Origin: Streptomyces sp. NBC_00464
Lineage (GTDB): Bacteria; Actinomycetota; Actinomycetes; Streptomycetales; Streptomycetaceae
Direction of reading: 5' to 3'
Assembly: GCF_036013915.1 (NCBI RefSeq)
Contig: NZ_CP107899.1
Location: 4,898,001-4,962,000, forward strand
DNA: 64,000 bases
Positions within the stretch are counted from its first letter, which is position 1; every line of letters begins with the position of its first letter. Both the position numbers and the translations under genes were made by a program. The notes beneath the pieces were generated by a model. It made no database searches, had not been told where the DNA came from, and saw only the letters and a program-made list of their open reading frames with translations. Shown in pieces: positions 41,691 through 50,746 of the stretch.

Positions 41691-42124
41691 CGGGGTTCCG
41701 TCCTCAATCGCCGGACGGGCTTGGTGGTGCGGGTGCTCCGCGTTGCGGGGTGCGCCACCACCGTGGGTGGGGGTCCGGGGCCCCTCCGGGGCGTCTCCTC
41801 AAACGACGAACGTTCCGCGGGTACGTGATGGACCCGGGTATCTGTTCGTCGTCCTGCGGGGACTCCCCTGCACGGCCCCGGCCCCGGCCGTCGCGCGTCT
41901 GCGACAGTCGTTTCGCCGGCGTGCAGACGCGACCGAGACCGGGTGGGGGCGTGCAGGGGAGTCCCCGCAGAAAATGGCGTACGACCCGGGTGTCTGTTCG
42001 TCGTCGGGTGCACACGCCATTTTTGAGGAGTCTCCCCGGAGGGCCCCCACCCCCACCCACCGGGTGAAGCGCCCCGCGGGGGACCCGCACCCAAGCCCGT
42101 CCGGCGATTGAGGACGGAACCCCG
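41691..42124. repeat. 434-bp nested inverted repeat (palindromic island)
   Basis: The outer arms 41691-41724 and 42091-42124 are 34-bp perfect inverted copies containing GCCGGACGGGCTTGG or its complement. The next ~70 bp inward are also inverted copies but imperfect. Inner arms 41854-41874 and 41950-41970 are 21-bp perfect. At the centre GCGTCTGC (41895-41902) pairs with GCAGACGC (41933-41940). A 23-bp direct repeat (41831-41853, 41983-42005, one mismatch) is mixed in. It fills the gap of 41637-42175, which holds no gene. Confidence 0.9.
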
Positions 42125-42175
42125 CCACTGGTGGGGCCGAGACCCACAGCGCACCCGGACCGTTAGATTGGGTGG

Positions 42176-42964
42176 GTGTTCACACGTCGCTCGCGCCCCC
42201 GCACCCTCGCCCTGTGCGCCCTCCCGGTCCTCGCCCTCTTCGGTGTCGCCGCCTTCGCGCCGCTGCCGTTCACGCTGGCGCAGCCGGGTACGACCGCGAA
42301 TGTGCTCGGCGACGACCACGGCACCCCGGTGATCAGCATCGAGGGCACCCCCACCCGGCCCACCAAGGGCCAGCTGCGGATGACGACGATCGTGGCCACC
42401 GGGCCCGAAGCCGATGTCGGGGTCGGTGACGTGATCGACAGCTGGTTCCGTACGGACCGGGCGGTCATGCCGCGCGACTCCGTCTACCCGTCCGGCGGCT
42501 CCGAGAAGGAGATCGAGAAGCACAACCTCGACGACATGGTGGAGTCGCAGGACTCCGCGGTCGACGCCGCCCTGAACTACCTCGGCAAGAAGCCCGGCTC
42601 GGTCGACGTGACCCTGCACCTCGCCGACGTGGGCGGTCCCAGCGCCGGCCTGTTCTTCGCGCTCGGCATCGTCGACAAGCTCGACGGCGACGGCTCCGGC
42701 GGCGACCTCACCGGCGGCCGGACCATCGCCGGTACGGGCACCATCCAGGCGGACGGCGAGGTCGGCGCGGTCGGCGGCGTCTCGCTCAAGACGCAGGCGG
42801 CCCGGCGGGACGGGGCGACCGTCTTCCTCGTACCGGAGGACGAGTGCAAGGAAGCGAAGTCCGAACTGCCGAAGGGGCTCCGGCTGATCCCGGTCACGAC
42901 TCTGAAGGGCGCGGTGTCCTCGCTGCGGGCGCTGGATCACGGAGGGAAGATCCCGAGCTGCTGA
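42176..42964 (+). CDS. Secreted or membrane-anchored S16 (Lon-type) peptidase, PDZ-less
   Basis: 262 residues from GTG 42176. An N-terminal membrane anchor or signal (about 9-35, LALCALPVLALFGVAAFAPL) is followed by an S16 catalytic domain with the serine in GGPSAGLFFALG (S156) and the lysine in GGVSLKTQAARRDGA (K205). GGRTIAGTGTIQADGEVGAV is the family core. Actinobacterial YlbL-type proteins usually carry a PDZ domain between anchor and catalytic part; here too few residues remain for one. The last 71 bp overlap the end of the convergent MFS gene. Confidence 0.82.
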   Translation: MFTRRSRPRTLALCALPVLALFGVAAFAPLPFTLAQPGTTANVLGDDHGTPVISIEGTPTRPTKGQLRMTTIVATGPEADVGVGDVIDSWFRTDRAVMPRDSVYPSGGSEKEIEKHNLDDMVESQDSAVDAALNYLGKKPGSVDVTLHLADVGGPSAGLFFALGIVDKLDGDGSGGDLTGGRTIAGTGTIQADGEVGAVGGVSLKTQAARRDGATVFLVPEDECKEAKSELPKGLRLIPVTTLKGAVSSLRALDHGGKIPSC

Positions 42965-44240
42965 CCGGGTCCGCCGCACGCTCGCCGGGCTCCCCGGACG
43001 GCGTGTCGTCCATCGTCCGCCAGGCCGGGAAGACCAGCGGGCTCAGCGTCGCGATCAGGTACACCGCCCCCATCGCCAGCAGCGCACCCGTGGCGCCCGC
43101 GCTCTCCACCAGCAGGCCGGCCGCGAGCCCGCCCACCGGCATGGCCAGCTCGCACCCCGCGGTGATCGCACCGGAGACCCGGCTGCGCAGCACGTCGGGG
43201 ACGCTCCCGTAGATCACCGTCGTCAGGATCGGGTTCAGGACCCCGCCCGCGATCCCGCTCAGCACCATGGTCACGGCGAGGGGGAGTGTCGTACCGGTCA
43301 GCGCGGCGACGAGGAACCTCGGCGCCCCGCACAGCACCACGCACACGGTGAACACGGTCCGCCGCGCGTATCGGTGCCCCACGGCCCCGTACAGCAGCGC
43401 CCCGGTCAGTCCGCCCGCCCCGAACAGCGCGGTGAGCAGTCCGAGATCGCGTGCCCCGCCCAGCTCGGCGGAGGCGTGCACCGGGAGCAGGACGGCGTTC
43501 CACCCCTGGTCGGTGCCGTTCATGAACAGGACCATCACCACGACGCCGAGCAGCAGCCGGTTGCCGAACAAGTAGGCGTAGCCCTCGCGCAGTTCGCGCC
43601 GGTAGGTGGGCAGTGAGACGGGCGCCGCGTCCTTGACCGGTTCCGCCGCGCGCACGCCCCGCACTCCCGCCGCGATCAGCGCGGCCGAGACCAGGAAGGT
43701 CGCCGCGTCCAGCAGCAGCACGGTCTCCGCGCCGACCAGTGCGATCAGTACGCCGGCCAGGGCCGCCCCGACCATCCGGGCCCCGCGCGACACCGCGTCG
43801 AAGAGGCTGGCGGCGCGGGCGAGCGTGGTGCCCGCGTGTTCGGCCAGGTCGGGTACGAGGACGTAGCGCGCGGTGTTGCCCGGGGTGTGGGCGAGCCCGT
43901 TGAGTGCCATCAGGGCGCAGAGCATCCAGAAGGCGAGCGCGTCGGCGTAGTACAGCAACGGCACTGCGGCGACGGCGAGTCCGCACACCGTGTCCGAGCC
44001 GATGGCCACCCGGCGCCGGCCGATCCGGTCGATGACGGGCCCGCCGATCAGTGCGGAGACGACGATCGGCAGGGTCGCGCAGAAGGCGACGAGTCCGGCC
44101 CGTCCGGCGCTTCCCGTGGTTTCGAGGACGAACCACGGTACGCCGATCAGGGTGAGTGAAGTCCCTGCTGTGGATATTGAGTTGGCGGACAGTACCGCGA
44201 TGAGTGGCAGCCGGCCCGGTTTGTTCTTCCCCCCGCCCAC
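42894..44240 (-). CDS. MFS transporter, Bcr/EmrB- or MefA-like exporter
   Basis: 448 residues from GTG 44240, with 12 membrane segments (for example LLLGVVVMVLFMNGTDQGWN). Motif A reads GGPVIDRIGRRRVAIGSD and the second half has GAVGHRYARRTVF. Enterobactin/macrolide exporters share this layout. The hydrophilic tail (SGEPGERAADPVSSSGSSL) runs 71 bp into the peptidase gene on the other strand. It lies 2 bp after the small gene and 15 bp further from the ArsR-type gene, so the three form one unit. Cargo unknown. Confidence 0.87.
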   Translation of the reverse strand: MGGGKNKPGRLPLIAVLSANSISTAGTSLTLIGVPWFVLETTGSAGRAGLVAFCATLPIVVSALIGGPVIDRIGRRRVAIGSDTVCGLAVAAVPLLYYADALAFWMLCALMALNGLAHTPGNTARYVLVPDLAEHAGTTLARAASLFDAVSRGARMVGAALAGVLIALVGAETVLLLDAATFLVSAALIAAGVRGVRAAEPVKDAAPVSLPTYRRELREGYAYLFGNRLLLGVVVMVLFMNGTDQGWNAVLLPVHASAELGGARDLGLLTALFGAGGLTGALLYGAVGHRYARRTVFTVCVVLCGAPRFLVAALTGTTLPLAVTMVLSGIAGGVLNPILTTVIYGSVPDVLRSRVSGAITAGCELAMPVGGLAAGLLVESAGATGALLAMGAVYLIATLSPLVFPAWRTMDDTPSGEPGERAADPVSSSGSSLRDPAPAARTPRPSES

Positions 44241-44242
44241 GG

Positions 44243-44443
44243 TTACGCCGTTCGAGGGGCGCCGGACTGCAGGGTGGCCCCGGCGGGTATCAGGCGCAGA
44301 CCCATCTCGACCATGGTCCAGCCCAGTCGGGTACGGAGGACCTTGCGCGGGGCGCGGCGGCGGGTGAGGCGGAAGTCGCGCGCCTGGTCGCGCAGTTCGG
44401 TGGAACGGATGCGGTGCAGTTCGAGGTGCGTCTCGGGATGCAT
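44243..44443 (-). CDS. Small conserved basic protein of 66 residues
   Basis: MHPETHLELHRIRSTELRDQ at the start and RLGWTMVEMGLRLI near the end. Short proteins of this pattern, recalled from many Streptomyces regulator-transporter units, carry a basic middle (RLTRRRAPRKVLRTR) and an amphipathic end. The function is unknown. ATG 44443 lies 15 bp after the ArsR-type gene, and the stop is 2 bp before the exporter start. Confidence 0.65.
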   Translation of the reverse strand: MHPETHLELHRIRSTELRDQARDFRLTRRRAPRKVLRTRLGWTMVEMGLRLIPAGATLQSGAPRTA

Positions 44444-44458
44444 GGCGTGGTGGTCCCT

Positions 44459-45067
44459 TCAGTCGGTGGGGCGCGGGAAGACGTGCAGGTGGGTGCGGAC
44501 GACGGCGGAGCCCTCGGTGTCCTCGGGGACGCGGCCGCGGTAGCTGTTGACCAACTCGTGGATCTTGTCGGCGAGTTCCCTGGAGAGCTCGGGGGTGAGC
44601 CGCACCTTGAAGTCGCTGAGGTCCGAGCTCTCGAGCCACTCCCTGGGCCATTCGTGCATCGTGCCGAGCCAGGTGCTCAGTTGCTGCGCGTGCACCGTCG
44701 CGACCTCGTGGAGTACGACGTCCATGGCGCCGCGCACCTCGGGGTCGGCGTCGTACAGCAGCTCGGGATCGAAGGAGGCGCCGGCGTGCACGGCCCGCCA
44801 CCAGCGCTCGCGGCCCTTGCCGAGCGTCGGATCGTCCTCGACGAAGCCGTATGCGGCGAGCTGCCGCAGGTGGTAGCTGGTGGCGCCGCTGGACTCCCCG
44901 AGCCGCTCGGCGAGACCGGATGCGGTGGCGGGTCCGAACTCCCGCAGGGTGTTGAGCAGCCGGATACGCAAGGGATGGGCGAGTCCGCGCAGGGTCCGGG
45001 CGTTGATGCTGAGGACCTGCGGATCCGGTGCGGTCGCGGACCTGTCGTCGGGCTCTTTCTTTGGCAT
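44459..45067 (-). CDS. ArsR-type helix-turn-helix regulator
   Basis: 202 residues. The winged helix at about 20-90 (TLRGLAHPLRIRLLNTLREF, TASGLAERLGESSGATSYHL) is the HTH_20/ArsR type without metal-binding cysteines. The C-terminal part (EWPREWLESSDLSDFKVRLT) is long for the family and may bind a ligand. The array of CTTTGYAAC sites at 45082-45130, directly before its start, suggests autoregulation and control of the downstream small gene and exporter. Confidence 0.88.
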   Translation of the reverse strand: MPKKEPDDRSATAPDPQVLSINARTLRGLAHPLRIRLLNTLREFGPATASGLAERLGESSGATSYHLRQLAAYGFVEDDPTLGKGRERWWRAVHAGASFDPELLYDADPEVRGAMDVVLHEVATVHAQQLSTWLGTMHEWPREWLESSDLSDFKVRLTPELSRELADKIHELVNSYRGRVPEDTEGSAVVRTHLHVFPRPTD

Positions 45068-45081
45068 GCCCCAACCATAGA

Positions 45082-45130
45082 GTTACAAAGAGAGCTTTGC
45101 AACGAGTCTTTGCAACATTTTCTTTGTAAC
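45082..45130. promoter_or_regulatory. Operator array upstream of the ArsR-type gene
   Basis: The 9-mer CTTTGCAAC occurs at 45095-45103 and 45109-45117, and as CTTTGTAAC at 45122-45130. GTTACAAAG, its inverted form, lies at 45082-45090. The copies are 13-14 bp apart, so they alternate around the helix. The stretch is far more AT-rich than its surroundings. Confidence 0.7.
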
Positions 45131-45140
45131 TTCGGCGGGG

Positions 45141-46121
45141 TCACCCCTCCTCGATGAACCCCTCCTGGATCAGCCACTCCTTCGCCACCTCGTGCGGGTC
45201 CTCCCCGTCGACGTCCACCTTGGCGTTCAGCACCTGCGCGACCTCCGTGGTCAGCCGTGCGCTGAGCGGGTCCAGCAGGTCGGCGATCACCGGGTACTTG
45301 TCGAAGGTCGCGGAGTGGATGACGGGCGCCGCGTTGTAGTTGGGGAAGAAGTGCTTGTTGTCCGTCAGCACATCGAGGTCCATCGCCTTGATGCGGCCGT
45401 CCGTGGTGAACACCTCGCCCAGCAGACAGGAGTCGGACTTCGACACCTGGGTGTAGATGATTCCCGCGTCCATCTTCTTGATGTTGGCGGCCGGGATCGA
45501 CATCCCGTACGCCTTCTCCATCCCGGGCAGTCCGTCGTTGCGCGAGGCGAACTCGTTCTCCACGCAGATCGTCACCGCCGAGGGGTTCTTCTTCGACAGC
45601 GCGGCGACGTCGGAGAGCGTCTTCAGGTGGTACTTCGCGTTGTTCTTCTTGCTGATGGCGAGCGCGTAGGTGTTGTTCAGGGTGGACTGCGGCAGCCACG
45701 TCACCCCGTTCTTCCGGTCCGCGTCGCGCACCGCCTCCCACTGCTCCAGCGGGTCGGTGATCGGTTTCGCGTGGCCCAGGTAAGTGATCCAGCCGGTGCC
45801 CGTGTACTCGTACATCGCGTCCGCGTCGCCCTGGATGATCGCCTCGCGCGCACTGATCGAGCCGGGCAGGTTCGTGCGGTCCAGGACCTCGGCCCCCGCG
45901 GCCTTGAAGATCAGGCCGATCATCTGGCCCAGGATGATGTTCTCGCTGAAGTTCTTCGAGGTGACGGTCAGCGAGGCGCCCTGCAGCGGCTGCCCCTGTA
46001 CGGACGGCCCCGGCACCACGTCGTCCACCATCGGGGAGCCGCTCTTCAGCCCGCACCCCGCCAGGACGAGGGCCAGGGCGGCCGCGCCCGCCAGGGCCGT
46101 ACGCACGCGTCGCGTCCTCAT
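45141..46121 (-). CDS. Osmolyte ABC transporter substrate-binding lipoprotein (OpuC/ProX type)
   Basis: 326 residues. The lipobox LAGC (Cys23) anchors it outside. The OpuAC-type domain has LTVTSKNFSENIILGQMIG, TNLPGSISAREAIIQGDADA and YEYTGTGWITYLG, typical of glycine betaine/choline/carnitine binding proteins. It is the last gene of a four-gene operon, its start overlapping the permease stop by 4 bases. Confidence 0.93.
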   Translation of the reverse strand: MRTRRVRTALAGAAALALVLAGCGLKSGSPMVDDVVPGPSVQGQPLQGASLTVTSKNFSENIILGQMIGLIFKAAGAEVLDRTNLPGSISAREAIIQGDADAMYEYTGTGWITYLGHAKPITDPLEQWEAVRDADRKNGVTWLPQSTLNNTYALAISKKNNAKYHLKTLSDVAALSKKNPSAVTICVENEFASRNDGLPGMEKAYGMSIPAANIKKMDAGIIYTQVSKSDSCLLGEVFTTDGRIKAMDLDVLTDNKHFFPNYNAAPVIHSATFDKYPVIADLLDPLSARLTTEVAQVLNAKVDVDGEDPHEVAKEWLIQEGFIEEG

Positions 46122-47002
46122 CGCTCCACCTCCAGTCCTCGCGGTGTCAGCGCCACTTCGACGAGCGAGGCCAGCCAGTCCACCAGCAGCGCCAGCACCA
46201 CCGTCAGCACGGAACCGAGCACCAGCACCGGCATGCGCTGCGTCTGGATGCCGGAGGTGATCAGGTCGCCGAGCCCGCCGCCACCGCCGAACGTCGCCAG
46301 CGTCGCCGTGCCCACGTTGAGCACCAGCGCGGTACGCACACCCGCCAGGATCAGCGGTACGGCGAGGGGGAGTTCGACCTTCCGCAGCGTGCCCATCGCC
46401 GACATGCCGATGCCGCGCGAGGCCTCCACCAGCGTCGGTTCGATCGCCTTCAGTCCGGCGACCGTGTTGGAGAGCACCGGCAGCACCGCGTAGATCACCA
46501 TGCCGGTGATCGCCGTCGACGGGCCGATGCCCAGCCAGATCACCAGGAGCGCCAGCAGGCCGATCGCCGGGGTCGCCTGCCCGATGTTGGCGATCGCGGT
46601 GACCACCGGAGCGGCCTTGCTCAGACCGCGCCGGGTCAGGGCGATGCCCAGCGGAATGGCGATGATCAGCACCCAGAACGTCGAGATGGCCGTCAGCCTG
46701 ACGTGCTGCCACCACCGCAGCTGGACCGTGTCGCCGGCCAGGGAGTTCTCCGCGATCGAGTCGAGTTCGACGTTGGTGATCCATACGTACGTGATGACCA
46801 GCACCACCGCGAGCGCGGCCGGCACCACCACGAGCTTGCGCCAGGTGAGGCGGCGCGGCGGCCCGGCCGGTGGCGGGGCCGGTTCCTGCTCCTCGTCGTG
46901 GAAGGCGAGGCCCTTGACGTCGTGTTCGCCCGGCGGCCGGTCCCGGTCGGACGCGGGGACCGGCCCGGAGGAGCGGGGGCCGGTCGGAGACTGGGGAGTC
47001 AT
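46118..47002 (-). CDS. Osmolyte ABC transporter permease (OpuC type)
   Basis: 294 residues. About 60 hydrophilic residues come first, then six membrane segments (LVVVPAALAVVLVITYVWIT; FWVLIIAIPLGIALTRRGLS). The docking loop is EPTLVEASRGIGMSAMGTLR. It overlaps the ATPase gene (ATGA) upstream and the binding-protein gene downstream. It forms a heterodimer with the second permease at 48254-48901. Confidence 0.93.
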   Translation of the reverse strand: MTPQSPTGPRSSGPVPASDRDRPPGEHDVKGLAFHDEEQEPAPPPAGPPRRLTWRKLVVVPAALAVVLVITYVWITNVELDSIAENSLAGDTVQLRWWQHVRLTAISTFWVLIIAIPLGIALTRRGLSKAAPVVTAIANIGQATPAIGLLALLVIWLGIGPSTAITGMVIYAVLPVLSNTVAGLKAIEPTLVEASRGIGMSAMGTLRKVELPLAVPLILAGVRTALVLNVGTATLATFGGGGGLGDLITSGIQTQRMPVLVLGSVLTVVLALLVDWLASLVEVALTPRGLEVER

Positions 47003-48261
47003 GCGCCCGCACCGCCCTCCAGCTCCTGGACGGTCTGGTGGGTGCGCAGCTCCTCCAGGTCGTGCTGGTGCTCGATGGCGGTGAGCCGGTCGGCCTCCAG
47101 GAGTTCGTGCACGGAGTTCATCAGCGTGGCCATGTCGACGACCCCGATGAACTCCCCGCGCCGCCCGGTCACCGCGACCCGCCCGCCGCTGTCGGTCAGC
47201 ACCGCCTCCAGCGCGTCGTGCAGCGTCGCGTCCCTGGTCACCGTGTCGTGCACCAGCTGCCCGGCCCGCGCCAGCGAACCGCGGGCCCGCATCAGGTCGC
47301 CGCGCCGCAGCCACTTGTACGGACGGTTCCTGCGGTCCAGCATCAGCAGCTCGTTGTGCGGGCCGCTGCGCAGCTTGTTGAAGATGGACTGGAGCGGGTC
47401 GTCGACCGTCACCGTCGGGAACTCGGCGATCTCCACGTCCCGCACACGCGTGAGGTTGAGCCGCTTCAGCGCCGCGCCCGCCCCGACGAAACCGGAGACG
47501 AAGTCGTCCGTCGGATTGGTGAGAATGGCCTCCGGGGTGTCGAACTGCGCGATGTGCGAGTGCTCGCGCAGCACGGCGATCCGGTCGCCCAGCTTGATCG
47601 CCTCGTCGAAGTCATGGGTGACGAAGACGATCGTCTTGTGGAGTTCGTGCTGGAGCCGGATCAGCTCGTCCTGGAGGTGGTCACGGGTGATCGGGTCGAC
47701 GGCGCCGAACGGCTCGTCCATCAGCAGCACCGGCGGATCCGCGGCCAGCGCCCGTGCCACGCCCACGCGTTGCTGCTGACCTCCGGAGAGCGCGCGCGGA
47801 TAGCGGCCGTGGAACTCGCGCGGGTCCAGGCCGACCAGATCGAGCATCTCCTCGACCCGGTCCTTCACCTTCGACTTCGACCAGCCCACCATCTTCGGTA
47901 CGAGGGCGATGTTCTCGGCGACCGTCATGTGCGGGAAGAGCCCGGACGACTGGATCGCGTAACCGATCTTGCGGCGCAACTTCACCGGGTCGATGTCGGT
48001 GACGTCCTCGTCGCCGATCCTGATCCGGCCGGAGGTCGGCTCGATCAGCCGGTTGATCATCTTCAGGGTGGTGGACTTCCCGCAGCCGGACGGGCCCACG
48101 AAGATGACGGTCTCGCCGGCCTTGATGTCCATCGAGACGTTGTCCACGGCCGGGCTGGGGTTGCCCGGATAGATCTTGCTCAGGTCCTCCAGCTGGATGG
48201 TCGCGCCGGAGGTGGCGTTGACGGCCGGCTTCGGTTCGGTCTCTGCGGCGGTCTCAGACAC
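46999..48261 (-). CDS. Osmolyte ABC transporter ATP-binding protein with CBS domains
   Basis: 420 residues from GTG 48261. Walker A is GPSGCGKST, the signature LSGGQQQRVGVARAL, Walker B VLLMDEPFGAVDP and the H-loop VFVTHDFDEA. After residue 300 come two CBS modules (VTRDATLHDALEAVLTDSGG; FIGVVDMATLMNS), which in OpuA-type transporters sense ionic strength. So uptake is probably gated by osmotic stress. It overlaps both neighbouring permease genes. Confidence 0.95.
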   Translation of the reverse strand: MSETAAETEPKPAVNATSGATIQLEDLSKIYPGNPSPAVDNVSMDIKAGETVIFVGPSGCGKSTTLKMINRLIEPTSGRIRIGDEDVTDIDPVKLRRKIGYAIQSSGLFPHMTVAENIALVPKMVGWSKSKVKDRVEEMLDLVGLDPREFHGRYPRALSGGQQQRVGVARALAADPPVLLMDEPFGAVDPITRDHLQDELIRLQHELHKTIVFVTHDFDEAIKLGDRIAVLREHSHIAQFDTPEAILTNPTDDFVSGFVGAGAALKRLNLTRVRDVEIAEFPTVTVDDPLQSIFNKLRSGPHNELLMLDRRNRPYKWLRRGDLMRARGSLARAGQLVHDTVTRDATLHDALEAVLTDSGGRVAVTGRRGEFIGVVDMATLMNSVHELLEADRLTAIEHQHDLEELRTHQTVQELEGGAGA

Positions 48262-48901
48262 GGATCCCCCTCGGGATGGTGAGCCGCCCCAGCAGCACGT
48301 ACGCGGCGTCGAAGAGCAGGGCGAGGATGACGATGCCGAGCGTGCCCGCGAGCACCGAATTGATCGCGTTGGCACTGCCCAGCGAGGCGATACCGCGGAA
48401 GATCTCATTGCCGAGACCGGGCCCGGAGGCGTACGCGGCGATGGCGGCGATGCCCATCAGCATCTGGGTGGAGACCCGGATGCCGGTGAGGATCGGCGGC
48501 CAGGCGAGCGGCAGTTCCACCTTGCGGAGCCGGGTGATCCGCGACATCCCGATGCCCTTCGCCGCGTCCACCAGCGCCGGGTCGACGCCGCGCAGTCCGA
48601 CGATGGAGTTACGGACGATGGGCAGCAGCCCGTACAGCGTCAGGGTGATCACCGTCGGCGCCACCCCGAGCCCGACCAGCGGGATCAGCAGACCGATCGC
48701 GGCGAGCGACGGAATGGTCAGGACGGTCGCCGTCGAGGTGATCGCCACCGAGGAGCCCCAGCCGCTGCGATAGCTGACCACCCCGATCAGTACGCCGAGC
48801 ACGGTGGCGATGACCATGCACTGGAAGACGGCGCTGACGTGCTGGAACGCGTCGGTGAGCAACTGCTGGTGCCGATTTGCCAGGTACTCCCAGAAGCTCA
48901 C
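48254..48901 (-). CDS. Osmolyte ABC transporter permease, first gene of operon
   Basis: 215 residues from GTG 48901, the usual size for OpuCB/OpuCD. It has five to six membrane segments, and the docking loop DPALVDAAKGIGMSRITRLR matches that of its partner. MSFWEYLANRHQQLLTDAFQ at the start is typical of the family. The operon begins here, 15 bp past the stop of the Lrp-type gene, so it may be read from the Lrp promoter or from a site within that gene. Confidence 0.93.
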   Translation of the reverse strand: MSFWEYLANRHQQLLTDAFQHVSAVFQCMVIATVLGVLIGVVSYRSGWGSSVAITSTATVLTIPSLAAIGLLIPLVGLGVAPTVITLTLYGLLPIVRNSIVGLRGVDPALVDAAKGIGMSRITRLRKVELPLAWPPILTGIRVSTQMLMGIAAIAAYASGPGLGNEIFRGIASLGSANAINSVLAGTLGIVILALLFDAAYVLLGRLTIPRGIRV

Positions 48902-48916
48902 ACGTCACTCCTCGGC

Positions 48917-49390
48917 TCAGTCGGTGTCCTGTGCGGCCTGCTCGACGAGCGGGATGATGCGCAGGGGTACGGGGTTCTCCATGACGATGGCCGTGGAGGC
49001 CCGGACAATGCCATCAAATCCGACAACCCGGTCGATCACCCGCTGAAGATCGGCGTTGGAACGGGCCACGAGCCGGCACAGCATGTCGCCGTGCCCGGTG
49101 GTGGTGTGCAGCTCCAGCACCTCCGGTACGCCGCCCAAGTGGGCGCGTACGTCGGCTCCTTGGCCCTGCTTGATCTCCAGCGTCGCGAAGGCGGTGACGG
49201 GATAGCCGAGGGCCGCCGGGTCCACGTCCGGACCGAAGCCCCGAATGGCGCCATTCGACTGAAGGCGGTCCAGGCGCGCCTGCACCGTGCCGCGCGCCAC
49301 GCCGAGCCGGCGCGAGGCCTCCAGGACCCCGATCCGGGGCTCGCGGGCCAGCAGGACGATGAGCCGCCCGTCGAGATGATCGATTGCCAT
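48917..49390 (-). CDS. Lrp/AsnC-family regulator
   Basis: 157 residues. The N-terminal helix-turn-helix is IDHLDGRLIVLLAREPRIGV with RLGVARGTVQARLDRLQSNG. The C-terminal RAM ligand domain has LEIKQGQGADVRAHLGGVPE and ELHTTTGHGDMLCRLVARSN. It is divergent from hpd with 132 bp between starts. This suggests control of tyrosine breakdown, with a tyrosine-family amino acid as effector; that is inference from position. Confidence 0.9.
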   Translation of the reverse strand: MAIDHLDGRLIVLLAREPRIGVLEASRRLGVARGTVQARLDRLQSNGAIRGFGPDVDPAALGYPVTAFATLEIKQGQGADVRAHLGGVPEVLELHTTTGHGDMLCRLVARSNADLQRVIDRVVGFDGIVRASTAIVMENPVPLRIIPLVEQAAQDTD

Positions 49391-49414
49391 GGCCGGCCTC
49401 CGGGCGTGGTGTGA

Positions 49415-50668
<1,254 letters not shown>

Positions 50669-50690
50669 TCCACCGTGACGGGGAAAACCA

Positions 50691-50724
50691 CGACGGGCGG
50701 GCCGGACATCCGGCCCGCCCGTCG
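50691..50724. terminator. Terminator between hpd and the TPR gene
   Basis: A perfect stem CGACGGGCGGGCCGG / CCGGCCCGCCCGTCG around ACAT, placed between convergent genes. Confidence 0.9.
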
Positions 50725-50746
50725 CGGCATGTACCGACGCGGGACC

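Noticed and set aside
41691..42124. Palindromic island as a CRISPR array or insertion sequence
   Set aside because: The repeats are inverted and nested, not regularly spaced direct repeats, and there is no transposase frame.
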